Assembly: GCF_001425235.1 (NCBI RefSeq)
Contig: NZ_LMEA01000011.1
Location: forward strand, 372,001 to 436,000
Source of the DNA: Devosia sp. Root413D1
GTDB taxonomy: Bacteria > Pseudomonadota > Alphaproteobacteria > Rhizobiales > Devosiaceae
Direction: 5' to 3'
DNA: 64,000 nucleotides
In this document: piece by piece, positions 45,958-55,742 of the stretch
How positions within the stretch are numbered: position 1 is the stretch's first letter
Layout of the letters: each line of letters opens with the position of its first letter
Position numbers and translations under genes: made by a program
The notes under the pieces: generated by a model
Told to the model about the DNA's origin: nothing
What the model saw: only the letters and a program-made list of their open reading frames with translations
The model's database searches: none

Positions 45958-48435
45958 CTACCCCCCGACAACCGGGACACCCCAGATTTCCTTGGCGTAC
46001 TGCGAAATCGTACGGTCCGAGGAAAACCAGCTGACATGAGCAGTGTTCCGGATAGCCATCGAATACCATTTGCGGGGCTTGTTCCAGAGCTCATCGATGT
46101 CCCGCTGCGCCGCCGCGTAGGCGTCGAAATCGCGCGCCACCATGAACCAATCGTGGTCGTAGAGACCGCCGATCAGGTCGCGGTAGCGGTTCGGGTCATC
46201 GGGCGAAAACACCCCCGACGAAATCGCCTCCAGCGCCTCGCGCAGCGCCGGCGAGGCATCGATGGCGCTGCGCGGCACTTCGCTGCGGCTCCGCTTCTCG
46301 GCGACCTTGTCGGCGGTGAGCCCGAAGATCACCATATTCTCCGGCCCGACCTGCTCCAGCATCTCGACATTGGCGCCGTCCAGCGTGCCGATGGTGAGCG
46401 CGCCATTGGCCATGAACTTCATGTTGCCGGTGCCCGAGGCTTCCATGCCGGCCGTCGAGATCTGTTCCGACAGGTCCGCCGCCGGGATGATCTGCTCGGC
46501 CAGCGAGACGTTGTAGTTAGGCAGGAACACCACTTTGAGCAGGCCGCGCACTGCCGGATCGTTGTTGATCACCTTGGCGACGTCGTTGATCAGCTTGATG
46601 ATCAGCTTGGCGTTCCAGTAGCCCGGCGCCGCCTTGCCGGCGAACACTTTTACCCGCGGGACCCAGTCCTTTTCGGGGTGTGAGCGCATCATCGAGTACT
46701 GCGCCACCGCCTCGATGACGTTGAGCAGCTGGCGCTTATATTCGTGGATGCGCTTCACCTGCACGTCGAACATCGCGTCAGGCGACACGACGATCCCCAG
46801 CCGATCCTTGATCACCTGCGCCAGCGCCACCTTGTTGGCGCGCTTCACCGCCTTGAACTGATCCTGGAAACTCGGATCATCGGCGTGCTTGTCGAGCTTG
46901 GCGAGCAGCGAGAAATCGTCCTGGAATTCCGGCCCGATCCGATCGCTGATCAACCGCGTCAGCCCGGGGTTGCATTGCAGCAGCCAGCGCCGCGGCGTCA
47001 CCCCGTTGGTCTTGTTGTTGATCCGCTCGGGGTAGAGCCGATCGAGATCGGCGAACAGCGTCTTCTTCAACAGCTCAGAGTGCAACGCCGACACGCCGTT
47101 GATCGAGTGCGAGCCGACAAAAGCCAGCTGTCCCATGCGAACCCGCCGGCTGCCATGCTCGTCGATCAGCGACAGGTTGGCGATCTGGTTGTCGGTAAAG
47201 CCGCCCATCTTGCGGGCTTCGCCGAGCACCTCGGCGTTGATGGCGTAGATGATCTGCATCTGGCGCGGCAGCATGCGCTCGAGCAGGCCCACTGGCCAGG
47301 TCTCCAGCGCTTCAGGCAGCAGCGTGTGGTTGGTATAGCCGAACGTCGCCTTGGTCAGCTTCCACGCCGGCGCCCAGGCCATGCCGTGGATATCGATCAG
47401 GATGCGCATCAGCTCGGCGATCGAGATCGCCGGGTGGGTGTCGTTGAGCTGGATCGCCACCTTGTCGGAGAGCGAGCCGAGATCGCCATAGGCCTGCATG
47501 TGACGACGGACGATGTCCTGCAGCGAGGCCGAGGAGAAGAAGAACTCCTGCCTGAGCCGCAGTTCCTGCCCCGAAGGGGTCGAATCGGCCGGATAGAGCA
47601 CCCGCGTCACCGCAGCGGCCCGGGAGCTCTCCTCGAGCGCGCCGATATGGTCGCCGGCATTGAACTTATCGAGCAGGATCGGATCGATCGGCTGCGCCGA
47701 CCAGAGCCTAAGCGTGTTCACCCGCTTGCCGCGCCAGCCGACGATCGGCGTATCGAACGCCACGGCGAGCAGGTGCTCGGCCGGCCGCCACTCGAGCCGG
47801 GTCGAGCCATCCGGTTCCTGCACCGGCTCGACATGCCCGCCGAAGCCGATCTCGTAGCTCGACTCGCGCCGCTCGAACTCCCAGGGGTTGCCGTGCGCCA
47901 GCCAATCCTCGGGCAGTTCGACCTGCCAGCCCTCGCTCATTTCCTGCCGGAACAGCCCGTGCACATATCGGATGCCGTAGCCATAGGCCGGGATATTGAC
48001 CGTCGCCATCGACTCCATGAAGCAGGCGGCGAGGCGGCCGAGGCCGCCATTGCCCAGCGCCGCATCCGGCTCGAGGTTGATCAGGTCGCCGAGATCGACG
48101 TTGAAGTTCTTCAGCGCGGCGCGCACCGGCTCCATCACGCCGATATTGCTCATCGCGTCGCGCATCAGGCGGCCGATGAGGAACTCGAGGCTGAGGTAGT
48201 AAACGCGCTTGTTCGAGGTCCGCCAGGTCTCGCGGCTCGACTCCATCCACTGGTCGATGATCCGGTCGCGGACCGTGAGGATCGTCGCCTTCAGCCAGTC
48301 ATGCGGCCGTGCGACGATCGGGTCCTTACCGACCGAATAGGTGAGTTTTTCAAGGATCTCCGATTGCAGCGCTTCAGTGGTGAGCGCGCGCCGTTCCGGG
48401 ACCGGGGCATCCAATACGAGGGGCTTTTGCGGCAT
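45958..48435 (-). CDS. glgP: Glycogen phosphorylase
   Basis: 825 residues, GT35. Recognisable segments are LEPDAALGNGGLGRLAACFM, YGIRYVHGLFRQ, LNDTHPAISIAELMRIL, TNGVTPRRWLLQCNPGL, and the pyridoxal-phosphate Lys in ASGTGNMKFMANGALTIGTL. It releases glucose 1-phosphate from glycogen ends. It is the first gene of the glg operon, so degradation and synthesis genes share one transcript. Confidence 0.96.
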   Translation of the reverse strand: MPQKPLVLDAPVPERRALTTEALQSEILEKLTYSVGKDPIVARPHDWLKATILTVRDRIIDQWMESSRETWRTSNKRVYYLSLEFLIGRLMRDAMSNIGVMEPVRAALKNFNVDLGDLINLEPDAALGNGGLGRLAACFMESMATVNIPAYGYGIRYVHGLFRQEMSEGWQVELPEDWLAHGNPWEFERRESSYEIGFGGHVEPVQEPDGSTRLEWRPAEHLLAVAFDTPIVGWRGKRVNTLRLWSAQPIDPILLDKFNAGDHIGALEESSRAAAVTRVLYPADSTPSGQELRLRQEFFFSSASLQDIVRRHMQAYGDLGSLSDKVAIQLNDTHPAISIAELMRILIDIHGMAWAPAWKLTKATFGYTNHTLLPEALETWPVGLLERMLPRQMQIIYAINAEVLGEARKMGGFTDNQIANLSLIDEHGSRRVRMGQLAFVGSHSINGVSALHSELLKKTLFADLDRLYPERINNKTNGVTPRRWLLQCNPGLTRLISDRIGPEFQDDFSLLAKLDKHADDPSFQDQFKAVKRANKVALAQVIKDRLGIVVSPDAMFDVQVKRIHEYKRQLLNVIEAVAQYSMMRSHPEKDWVPRVKVFAGKAAPGYWNAKLIIKLINDVAKVINNDPAVRGLLKVVFLPNYNVSLAEQIIPAADLSEQISTAGMEASGTGNMKFMANGALTIGTLDGANVEMLEQVGPENMVIFGLTADKVAEKRSRSEVPRSAIDASPALREALEAISSGVFSPDDPNRYRDLIGGLYDHDWFMVARDFDAYAAAQRDIDELWNKPRKWYSMAIRNTAHVSWFSSDRTISQYAKEIWGVPVVGG

Positions 48436-48591
48436 TGTCGCAATCCAGCATCATGGCGATGTATTCCCCTCTAGAGCACCACCTTTGCACTGAATCGCAC
48501 GCCTGGGAAGGCCTGTTGAGAACGCTTCTAAGGCACGCTGCCTAAACCGTAGACGATTGTTGCGTGTGGCATGGCCAGGCCGGTGGTCGCG

Positions 48592-48695
48592 GCCCCCCAC
48601 CCTTGATCCCTCCCCGCAAGGGGAGACGATAGAACCGAGATGTCGCAGTGAGGGTCTCCCTCCCCCTTGCGGGGAGGGGACAGGGGTGGGGGTCC
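48592..48695. repeat. Palindromic element family A, copy 5
   Basis: CCCCCCACCCTTGATCCCTC with the inverse GGGGAGGGGACAGGGGTGGG and flanks GGTGGTCGCGG / CTCGCACCGGG. The left arm carries a small deletion. It lies in the 289-base space upstream of glgP and downstream of the antiporter gene; the rest of this space is unremarkable and should hold the glg promoter. Confidence 0.9.
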
Positions 48696-48724
48696 ACTCG
48701 CACCGGGCCAACTGCGGCCCAGCC

Positions 48725-50575
48725 CTAAGCCTTCGCCTCTTCCTCGGGCGCAATGATGGGCGTCGACGGGCCGGCGACGGTGCCGCTTTCGCGGGCCTGG
48801 TCCTCGGCGTTCGACCTGAGCAGGTCCCTGCCCGCCATCAGGCCGCCGACCATCTGCGCCGCGAAGCGCTGCCGGTCGCGCTCGCGCACCCCTTCGATGA
48901 TCTCGCCCACCTCGACCATGTCGACATCGAGCTGCCGCAGCGTCTCGGCGCCGAACTCGAGCGCGCTCTCGAACACCTCGCGCAGCTGGTAATCCGCTCC
49001 GGCCTTCACCAGTTCGAGTGCGTGACCGCGATCGAAGGCGCGCGCCATGATCTTGGCCAGCGGGAATTCCGACTTCACCAGTTCGGTGATCCGGGTGGCC
49101 GATTCCTTCTTGTCGACGCAGATCAGCACGAGGTCGGCCGTACCGGCGCCGGCGGCATGCAGGATGTCGAGCCGGGTGCCGTCGCCGTAGTAGATCTTGA
49201 AGCCGAAGGTCTGCGCCACCTCGATCATCTCGACATCGTTGTCGATGATCGAGATCGAGTGCTGCCCCTTGGCGATCAGCGGCTGGCTGGCGATCTGCCC
49301 GAAGCGGCCGAAACCGATCAGCAGTACGTTGCCGGTCAGCCCATCGGGCTTTTCGACCCCGGCCAGCGATTGCACCGGCTTGGGCACCAGCTTAAGCAGC
49401 ATGGTCGAGAACGGCGTCAGCACCATCGAGATGATGACGGTGGCAGTGAAGATGGCATTGAGCTCGCCGGTCAGCAGGCCCCCCGCGGTCGCGGTGGTGA
49501 ACAGCACGAAGGCGAATTCGCCGCCCTGCGCCATCAGCACGGCGCGCTCCAGCGCCGGTGCGTTGCCGCTGCCCAGCACCCGCGCCAGCCCATAGATCGC
49601 GCCACCCTTCAGCACCATGTAGATGAGCACCGAGAGCGCGATGAACTGCCAGTTGGCCGCCACCACCGTGAGATCGAGCGACATCCCCACTGCAAGGAAG
49701 AACAGCCCCAGCAGAAGCCCGCGGAACGGCTCGACGTCGGCCTCGAGCTGATGCCGGAAAGTCGAGGTCGAGAGCAGCACACCGGCCATGAAGGCCCCCA
49801 TCGCCATCGAGAGGCCGCCCGCTTCCATGATCAGCGCCGCGCCGAGCACCACCAGCAGCGCCGCGGCGGTCATCACCTCGCGCGCCTTGGATTCGGCGAG
49901 GATCTTGAACACCGGGTTCAGCACCCAGCGGCCGGCAAAGATCACTGCGACGATCGAAGCTACCGCGACACCGACGCTGATCCAGCGCTGCATGGCGCTC
50001 GCATCGGTATCGATGCCCGGCGACAGGAACGCCACCACCGCCAGCAGCGGCACGATGGCGAGATCTTCGAGCAGCAGCACCGAGACGATCTTCTGCCCTG
50101 CCGGTGTCTGCAGTTCGCCCCGCTCCGAGAGGATCTGCATGACGATGGCCGTCGAGGTGAGGACGAACCCCATGCCAGCGACAAACGCCACCGGTGGCGC
50201 GAGGCCGAGCAGAAAGATGCCCGCCAGCGTCAACAGCAGGCCGCAGAGGCCGACCTGCAGCACACCGAGCCCGAAAATCTCCTTGCGCAGGCCCCAGAGC
50301 TTGGCCGGCTCCATCTCCAGCCCGACGATGAACAGGAACAGCACCACACCCAGTTCGGCCGCGTGCAGCACGGCCTGCGGGTCGCCCACCAGCCCGAGGC
50401 CGAACGGCCCGACCGCGAGGCCTGCCGCAAGGTAACCCAGCACCGAGCCGAGCCCCAGGCGGCGGAACAGCGGCACCGCGATGACCCCGGCTCCAAGCAG
50501 CGCCACCACCTGCACCAGGTCGACCCCGCCATGCGAAGCCACCTCTGCTGCATGCGCCACTACTTCGCCGGCCAT
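48725..50575 (-). CDS. CPA2-family cation:proton antiporter (KefB/YbaL type)
   Basis: 616 residues. About twelve hydrophobic segments form the Na/H exchanger domain (FLFIVGLEMEPAKLWGLRKE, GMGFVLTSTAIVMQIL). A C-terminal RCK_N Rossmann domain follows: VLLIGFGRFGQIASQPLIAK, SIIDNDVEMIEVAQTFG, YYGDGTRLDILHAAGA. This is the architecture of glutathione-gated potassium efflux systems. No KefF/KefG partner gene is adjacent, so gating is uncertain. Confidence 0.9.
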   Translation of the reverse strand: MAGEVVAHAAEVASHGGVDLVQVVALLGAGVIAVPLFRRLGLGSVLGYLAAGLAVGPFGLGLVGDPQAVLHAAELGVVLFLFIVGLEMEPAKLWGLRKEIFGLGVLQVGLCGLLLTLAGIFLLGLAPPVAFVAGMGFVLTSTAIVMQILSERGELQTPAGQKIVSVLLLEDLAIVPLLAVVAFLSPGIDTDASAMQRWISVGVAVASIVAVIFAGRWVLNPVFKILAESKAREVMTAAALLVVLGAALIMEAGGLSMAMGAFMAGVLLSTSTFRHQLEADVEPFRGLLLGLFFLAVGMSLDLTVVAANWQFIALSVLIYMVLKGGAIYGLARVLGSGNAPALERAVLMAQGGEFAFVLFTTATAGGLLTGELNAIFTATVIISMVLTPFSTMLLKLVPKPVQSLAGVEKPDGLTGNVLLIGFGRFGQIASQPLIAKGQHSISIIDNDVEMIEVAQTFGFKIYYGDGTRLDILHAAGAGTADLVLICVDKKESATRITELVKSEFPLAKIMARAFDRGHALELVKAGADYQLREVFESALEFGAETLRQLDVDMVEVGEIIEGVRERDRQRFAAQMVGGLMAGRDLLRSNAEDQARESGTVAGPSTPIIAPEEEAKA

Positions 50576-50661
50576 CGCTCACCTCAATGCAAATCGGAAA
50601 ATCCGACCCTGAGGCCTCGGCCAAACAGCGTCAAGGCTGGCTTTGTGGGCAGGTGGGATGC

Positions 50662-51918
50662 CTAAGCGGCGGACGCCGGCTTAGCGGCGCGGGTTCGGCG
50701 GCTGCCGACCTTTGCAGGTTCCTGCAGCGCTTTCTCAGCCGCTGCGGCCGCCAGTTTCACCTCAGCCGCCTTCTCGGCCTCCAGCTTCCGCTGCACATGC
50801 ATCGGCACCGGCTGCCGTATCGGCAGGATGTGCGTCGCTATCGAGGCCAACACCAGCAGCGACGGGACCGCGATGAATCCGCCGATCGGCCCCCATGACC
50901 ACAGCCAGTACGTGATGGCGAACAGGATCAGGAATGGGTTGATCATCATCGTCCGGCCAAGGAGGTGGGGCGTCACGAAATTGCCCTCGACGAAGTTGAG
51001 CGCCAGATAGAGCCCCACCGGCAGTAACGCCCCTTCTAGCCCGTTCAGCGTGCCGAGGCCGACGGCGAACAGGATCACTGCCATCACCGCCTGCCCCACG
51101 AATGGAATGAAGTTCAGCAGTGCCGCAAGCGCTCCCCACAAGATCGGCGTCGGCATGCCGATGGCCGCCATCAGCGCCGCCACGCCGATACCCATACTGA
51201 TATTGATGGCGCTGACCGTCAGCAGGAACCGCGAGACCTTTTCCTCTACATCGCGAAACACGTGCGCCATCCGCCAGCGCATACGGCGCGTTGCGCACAG
51301 CGACAGCACGAAAACCCGGATCTGGTCGCGCGTGGCCATAAAGAAATAGAGACTCGCAAGGAAGATCAGCATCTCCGCCAAGAGTGCTGGCGCCGACAGC
51401 GCCACGTTCTGCACCGCGCTGCTGTCCTCGACGGTTACCGTGACCGTGGAGCTGTCGGCGCCGAACACCTGCTTCACTTGCTCCTGCAGCGAACCCACTG
51501 CGCTGAGCGGCTCTTTCCAGTTGGCGAGTTCCGTGCGGAACGCCTCCCAGATGACCGGCATGCGTTCGATCAGGTCGCTCACCGGCCCCGCGAAGAGCAC
51601 CCCGCTCACCGCGATCAGGCCAAGGAATAGCAGCACCACCACGCCCGCGGACACACCGTCCGGGACACCTCGCTTGTCCAACATGTCCGCCACGGGACCA
51701 AACATCAGCCCCACCGTGATCGCCAGGAATACCGGCGCCAACACCACCTCCCCGAGCTTCAGCGCCACGAGCATGACAAAGGCGCCCATAGCCACGATGG
51801 CCAGTTGCGATGCGTTTGAGAGGATGCGCTCAAAGTGAGTGTTGGAGATTTCCCTTAGCAACCGAGGGGACGGGCCGCGACGGACTTTTTTAACCAAGTG
51901 AGGTTCCTCCGACACCAC
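50662..51918 (-). CDS. AI-2E (PerM/YdiK) family transporter
   Basis: 418 residues beginning with GTG after a short basic N-terminus. There are about eight hydrophobic segments, including SQLAIVAMGAFVMLVALKLG, SAGVVVLLFLGLIAVSGVLF, WGALAALLNFIPFVGQAVMA with the family NFIP motif, and GYLALNFVEGN-like LYLALNFVEGNFVTPHLLG. The C-terminal ~60 residues are an Ala/Lys-rich cytoplasmic tail. Family substrates are poorly defined, despite the name. Confidence 0.87.
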   Translation of the reverse strand: MVSEEPHLVKKVRRGPSPRLLREISNTHFERILSNASQLAIVAMGAFVMLVALKLGEVVLAPVFLAITVGLMFGPVADMLDKRGVPDGVSAGVVVLLFLGLIAVSGVLFAGPVSDLIERMPVIWEAFRTELANWKEPLSAVGSLQEQVKQVFGADSSTVTVTVEDSSAVQNVALSAPALLAEMLIFLASLYFFMATRDQIRVFVLSLCATRRMRWRMAHVFRDVEEKVSRFLLTVSAINISMGIGVAALMAAIGMPTPILWGALAALLNFIPFVGQAVMAVILFAVGLGTLNGLEGALLPVGLYLALNFVEGNFVTPHLLGRTMMINPFLILFAITYWLWSWGPIGGFIAVPSLLVLASIATHILPIRQPVPMHVQRKLEAEKAAEVKLAAAAAEKALQEPAKVGSRRTRAAKPASAA

Positions 51919-52018
51919 TAACTCGGGGACCTCAGAGCTGGTTCCGTGCGTCGACGCCGCCGCTAACCCTCTCTATCATGCCGCCGGAATCAATTTCTCA
52001 GGGGCTCGCGCTAAACCC

Positions 52019-52960
52019 ATGGCACGCAAGATCATTATCGACACCGACCCGGGCCAGGATGACGCCGTCGCCATCCTCATGGCGCTCGCCTCGCCGGCCG
52101 ATTTCGATATCCTCGGCATCGTCGCGGTGGCCGGCAATGTCGGCCTGGCGCAGAACGCCCGCAACGCCCTGAAGGTGGTCGAGCTCGCCGGTCGTAAAGA
52201 TATCGCTGTCTATGCCGGCTGCGAGCGCCCGATGCGCCGCACCCTCGTTACGGCCGAGCACGTGCACGGCGAGACCGGCCTCGATGGCCCCGACCTGCCG
52301 GTGCCCAAGCTGCAGATCGAAGATCAGCACGGTGTCGATTTCATCATCGAAACCCTCCTGGCGCACGAAGCCGGCACGGTGACGCTCGCCACCTTGGGGC
52401 CGCTGACCAATGTCGCGATGGCCATGATCAAGGAGCCGCGCATCATTCCCCGCATCCAGGAAATCGTCATGATGGGTGGCGGCTATTTCGAGGGTGGCAA
52501 CATCACCCCGGTGGCCGAGTTCAACATCTATGTCGACCCCGATGCCGCCGATGTCGTGCTGCGCTCGGGCGTCCCCATCGCCATGCTGCCGCTCGACGTC
52601 ACTCACATGATCCTCTCGACGCCGGAGCGGCTCGCAAAGATCCGCGGGCTCGGCAACAAGGCCGGCGAGGCGGTCTACCAGATGCTGAGCTTTTCCGAGC
52701 GTTTCGATCTCAACAAATACGGCTCGACCGGCGCCCCGTTGCACGACCCTTGCGTCATCGCCTATATGCTGAAACCCGAACTGTTTGAGGGCCGCCACAT
52801 CAACGTGGTGATCGAAACCTCGAGCGAATTGACCGTCGGCATGACCGTCGCCGACTACTGGGGCGTCACCGGCCGGGTGAAGAACGTCACCTATCTGCGC
52901 TCGGGCAATGCAGAAGGTTTCTACCAGTTGCTGACCGAACGGCTCAGCCGCCTGCCCTGA
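52019..52960 (+). CDS. Nucleoside hydrolase (IunH family)
   Basis: 313 residues. The calcium-binding N-terminus is IIIDTDPGQDDAVAILMALA, then VYAGCERPM, TLATLGPLTNVAMAMI, VMMGGGYFEGGNITPVAEFN and the catalytic His in GAPLHDPCVIAYML. It cleaves the N-glycosidic bond of ribonucleosides for salvage; purine or pyrimidine preference cannot be decided. It is divergent from the AI-2E family gene. Confidence 0.92.
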   Translation: MARKIIIDTDPGQDDAVAILMALASPADFDILGIVAVAGNVGLAQNARNALKVVELAGRKDIAVYAGCERPMRRTLVTAEHVHGETGLDGPDLPVPKLQIEDQHGVDFIIETLLAHEAGTVTLATLGPLTNVAMAMIKEPRIIPRIQEIVMMGGGYFEGGNITPVAEFNIYVDPDAADVVLRSGVPIAMLPLDVTHMILSTPERLAKIRGLGNKAGEAVYQMLSFSERFDLNKYGSTGAPLHDPCVIAYMLKPELFEGRHINVVIETSSELTVGMTVADYWGVTGRVKNVTYLRSGNAEGFYQLLTERLSRLP

Positions 52961-53041
52961 GGACGGTGGACGCCAATCGCTGGCTTTGGGGTGCCTGCCG
53001 GGGACGGCGGCCTGTTGGTCACCGCACCCACCCCCACCCAC

Positions 53042-53250
53042 GGTGTCACCCCGGCGAAGACCGGGGCCCATCCTGAGATGCCGCAGTTGCGCTAGGACGC
53101 GAAGTCCGCCTCGGCTGAGGCGCAACGCCTCATCGGCCACGCGTGTCACCGCATGAATCCGGTTCGGCGCAATCCAGTCCGACGAGTGACGACGTACAGT
53201 GATCGGCCGAAACCCCACAGGATGGGCCCCGGCCTTCGCCGGGGTGACAT
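53042..53250. repeat. GTCACCCC-type long palindrome (family D), copy 3
   Basis: GTCACCCCGGCGAAGACCGG, then GGCCCATCCTGAG, pairs with CAGGATGGGCCCCGGCCTTC, then GCCGGGGTGAC. About 130 bases lie between the arms. The 348-base space between the nucleoside hydrolase and DUF308 genes holds this element and nothing else recognisable. Confidence 0.75.
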
Positions 53251-53308
53251 CGTGGGTAGGGAAGTTGGGTGCCTAAATCGGAGAATCTCAAACGATTCCT
53301 GGTGTCAC

Positions 53309-53878
53309 TTAGGAACCGCGTAGCGCGCCAGCCGGCCGCGCTCGCTTGAAGCTCAGCCACACCGCGGTCACCAGGAAATACACGGCGCCGAACGCCGCGT
53401 ACCCGGCGATCAGCGTGATGCCGGGGTTCGGCATCGTGCCGGCAGAAAAAACGAAGAAGCCGCCGGCCAGCGCCGACTGGGCCCCGCTCAGCACCATTGC
53501 CCACTGCCCTCCCGAGGCCCAGCGCCGCACCGCTGTCACCAGCTGCAGCAGCCCCGAGAGAATCGCCCAGACGCCGAACACGACGATCACTGCCGCCATC
53601 CCCTGCCCGAGCGCCACGATGACGGCGATCGCCGTGATGACGCTGACGATGATATTGAGCAGGTGCGACGGGTTGTGGCTGAGCCCACCGTTGCGCTGCG
53701 CATCGACGAAGTTCGCCGCTGCATCCCAGGCTGGATAGATCACCAGCAGCACCGCCGCGATGGCCGGGTTGAATGGGGCCAGCAGCAGCGCTGCCGCCAC
53801 CCAGGCGGCGGAAACACCGAAGCGAATAAAGGCATAGGTCCTCAGCCAACTGGCCGGTGCGGAGTTGATCGTGTTCAT
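53309..53878 (-). CDS. DUF308-type membrane protein
   Basis: 189 residues with about six hydrophobic segments (FGVSAAWVAAALLLAPFNPA, LNIIVSVITAIAVIVALGQG, VIVVFGVWAILSGLLQLVTA, GFFVFSAGTMPNPGITLIAG). The Gly-rich paired helices are those of HdeD/DUF308 proteins, a family that includes acid-stress membrane proteins. It lies downstream of the TetR gene, with a copy of the candidate TetR site just before it, so it is probably the regulated gene. Confidence 0.78.
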   Translation of the reverse strand: MNTINSAPASWLRTYAFIRFGVSAAWVAAALLLAPFNPAIAAVLLVIYPAWDAAANFVDAQRNGGLSHNPSHLLNIIVSVITAIAVIVALGQGMAAVIVVFGVWAILSGLLQLVTAVRRWASGGQWAMVLSGAQSALAGGFFVFSAGTMPNPGITLIAGYAAFGAVYFLVTAVWLSFKRARPAGALRGS

Positions 53879-53887
53879 AGAATTGAC

Positions 53888-53901
53888 CTTCTAGTAGGTA
53901 G
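53888..53901. promoter_or_regulatory. Candidate TetR site before the DUF308 gene
   Basis: CTTCTAGTAGGTAG shares the 9-base half AGTAGGTAG with the perfect dyad at 54528-54541. It lies ten bases upstream of the DUF308 start codon. Confidence 0.45.
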
Positions 53902-53941
53902 GTTGCGGAGGTGTACTTTTGCCTGTCGGCAGGCAGTGATC

Positions 53942-54514
53942 TCAGATGATGAGGCGTTGGAGCAGCGGGCCGACGATCAGGCCGAACGTCGCCGGCGTGC
54001 CATAGGCACGCGCCGACAGCATGGCGCCATGCACGGTCGCCATGATCCCTTCCGCCTCGAGTTCGGCACTGTCAGTCAACCTGAACCTGCCCTGCTGCGC
54101 GCCGCGCGCGAGAACCTCGGTAAGCCAGGCGGCGAGCAAGCGGAAATGTGCCTTGACCTCCACCGCCACCTCCGGTGGCAGCGCCGGCAACTCGGCGGCG
54201 AGTTGTGCGCCCAGGCAGAATGGCATGCTGCCATCGGTGATGCAGGCTTCCCAGGTTGCGATGTAGCTCTGCAGCTGCACGGCAGCGTCGGGCGACAGGT
54301 TCTCGAAATGGGCGAGGCCGGCCGCGAGATCGTCCCGGTAGCCGGCAACCAGCGCTTGCACCAGATCGGCCTTACTGGGGAAATGATGGTGGATGCTCGG
54401 CTTGCGGATGCCGACCACAGCAGCGATATCGGCATAGCTGAAGCCATTATAGCCGCCGGCGATAACCAGTTGGCGCGCCGTCGCCAGGATCCGTTCTGCT
54501 GTGTGTTGTTCCAT
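53942..54514 (-). CDS. TetR/AcrR-family regulator
   Basis: 190 residues. The N-terminal helix-turn-helix is AERILATARQLVIAGGYNGF, SYADIAAVVGIRKPSIHHHF, PSKADLVQALVAGY; the C-terminal part is the variable ligand domain. The ligand is unknown. A perfect dyad lies immediately upstream and a similar site precedes the next gene in the same direction, suggesting it represses itself and the DUF308 protein. Confidence 0.88.
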   Translation of the reverse strand: MEQHTAERILATARQLVIAGGYNGFSYADIAAVVGIRKPSIHHHFPSKADLVQALVAGYRDDLAAGLAHFENLSPDAAVQLQSYIATWEACITDGSMPFCLGAQLAAELPALPPEVAVEVKAHFRLLAAWLTEVLARGAQQGRFRLTDSAELEAEGIMATVHGAMLSARAYGTPATFGLIVGPLLQRLII

Positions 54515-54527
54515 GCGCACCATCTAT

Positions 54528-54541
54528 CTACCAGTAGGTAG
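54528..54541. promoter_or_regulatory. Candidate TetR autoregulatory operator
   Basis: CTACCAGTAGGTAG, with 5-base arms around AGTA, lies 13 bases upstream of the tetR-type start. A related site occurs at 53888-53901. Confidence 0.5.
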
Positions 54542-54803
54542 GCTGTCAACCGTTGTGACATGAGAAACCATGTCGTGCAGCAGCCCGGCCCGTCCGGCCC
54601 CAGTTAAGCAAATCCGAAACCTGCCGGTTCTTACCCTCGTCGCTGTGATGAGGGACAGCCGAGCACATAGCACCTACCCCGCACGCCGCCGCCGGCACGA
54701 ACCGCCCACGGCTCCCGAGGTCGTGGCCGTTGGTGCGGCCCCCCATTCCATGGGCCAGGTGGGCCGGCTCTACCGGCAGGAGGCTGCCCGCTGGCTTTGC
54801 CGC

Positions 54804-55097
54804 ATGATCGTTCGCGCCTTCGGCCTGCTCTATCTGGCCGCGCTCGCCTTTACCGGCATCAGCGCCACGGGCTGGTTCGATTTCGCCCCCGCCCCGCTGG
54901 CCGGCGTCTTCCTCGTTGTCCTCGGACTGCCCTGGACGCTCGCTGCAGCCTGGTTCCCCGATCCGCTGCAGCCGCTCGTTGCGGCCATTGCGCCGCTGGT
55001 GACGCTGGTGCTGCTCTGGGGCTACTGCCACTGGCCGCGCCGCAACTGGGCCCGCCGCCCATCGGCTGAGCTTGCCGCCCCTCCCCGCCGGGGCTAG
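54804..55097 (+). CDS. Small hypothetical membrane protein
   Basis: 97 residues with two or three hydrophobic segments: VRAFGLLYLAALAFTGISAT, LAGVFLVVLGLPWTLAAAWF and LVAAIAPLVTLVLLWGYCHW. The start is uncertain: the ATG chosen gives a natural N-terminus, but the nearest AGGAGG is 21 bases away. An earlier ATG at 54750 would add a basic N-terminus. It lies just upstream of the LysE-type gene. Function unknown. Confidence 0.5.
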   Translation: MIVRAFGLLYLAALAFTGISATGWFDFAPAPLAGVFLVVLGLPWTLAAAWFPDPLQPLVAAIAPLVTLVLLWGYCHWPRRNWARRPSAELAAPPRRG

Positions 55098-55123
55098 AAC
55101 GGCTGCCTGCTTCGGAGCCCGCC

Positions 55124-55741
55124 ATGGATATCGTCACCCTCGCCGCCTTCACCATCGCCTATGCCATCGCGGTGATCGTGCCGGGACCTGGCGTCGCAGC
55201 GGTGGTGGCACGGGCGCTGGGCGGTGGCTTCCGCTCGGCTTTCCCGATGGTGCTGGGCATTCTCGCCGGCGACCTGGTCTACCTGGTGTTCGCGCTGTTC
55301 GGCCTCGCCGCCATCGCCACCTGGTTCGGCCCGGTGTTCTTCGTGGTGAAGTGGGCCGGCGCGCTCTACCTGCTCTATGTCGCCTGGCAGTTCTGGAGCG
55401 CCAAGCCCGGCTCCGAGCAGATCGGCGCCAAGACTGAGAGGAGCCGCTGGAAGACCTTCCTCTCGGGCTTCGCCCTCACCATGGGCAACCCCAAGACCAT
55501 CGTCTTCTACCTAGCCCTGCTCCCCACCGTCATCCCACTCGACAAGCCGATCACGGCGCTGGGTTTCGCCGAACTCACCGGCATCGTGATCGTGGTGTTG
55601 CTCGCTATCGGCTGCGCCTATGCCGGCCTCGCCGCCGCGGCGCGGGACTTCTTCAAATCGAGCAAGGCGCTCCGCATCCTCAACCGCACGGCTGGGGTAA
55701 TCATGGCCAGCGCCGCAGCGTTCGTGGTGGTGCGGGAGTAA
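55124..55741 (+). CDS. LysE/RhtB-family exporter
   Basis: 205 residues, six hydrophobic segments. FTIAYAIAVIVPGPGVAAVV carries the PGPG motif, followed by ALGGGFRSAFPMVLGILAGD, LYLLYVAWQFW and FALTMGNPKTIVFYLALLPT. It probably exports amino acids or derivatives. CGGAGC precedes the ATG. Confidence 0.9.
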   Translation: MDIVTLAAFTIAYAIAVIVPGPGVAAVVARALGGGFRSAFPMVLGILAGDLVYLVFALFGLAAIATWFGPVFFVVKWAGALYLLYVAWQFWSAKPGSEQIGAKTERSRWKTFLSGFALTMGNPKTIVFYLALLPTVIPLDKPITALGFAELTGIVIVVLLAIGCAYAGLAAAARDFFKSSKALRILNRTAGVIMASAAAFVVVRE

Positions 55742-55742
55742 C

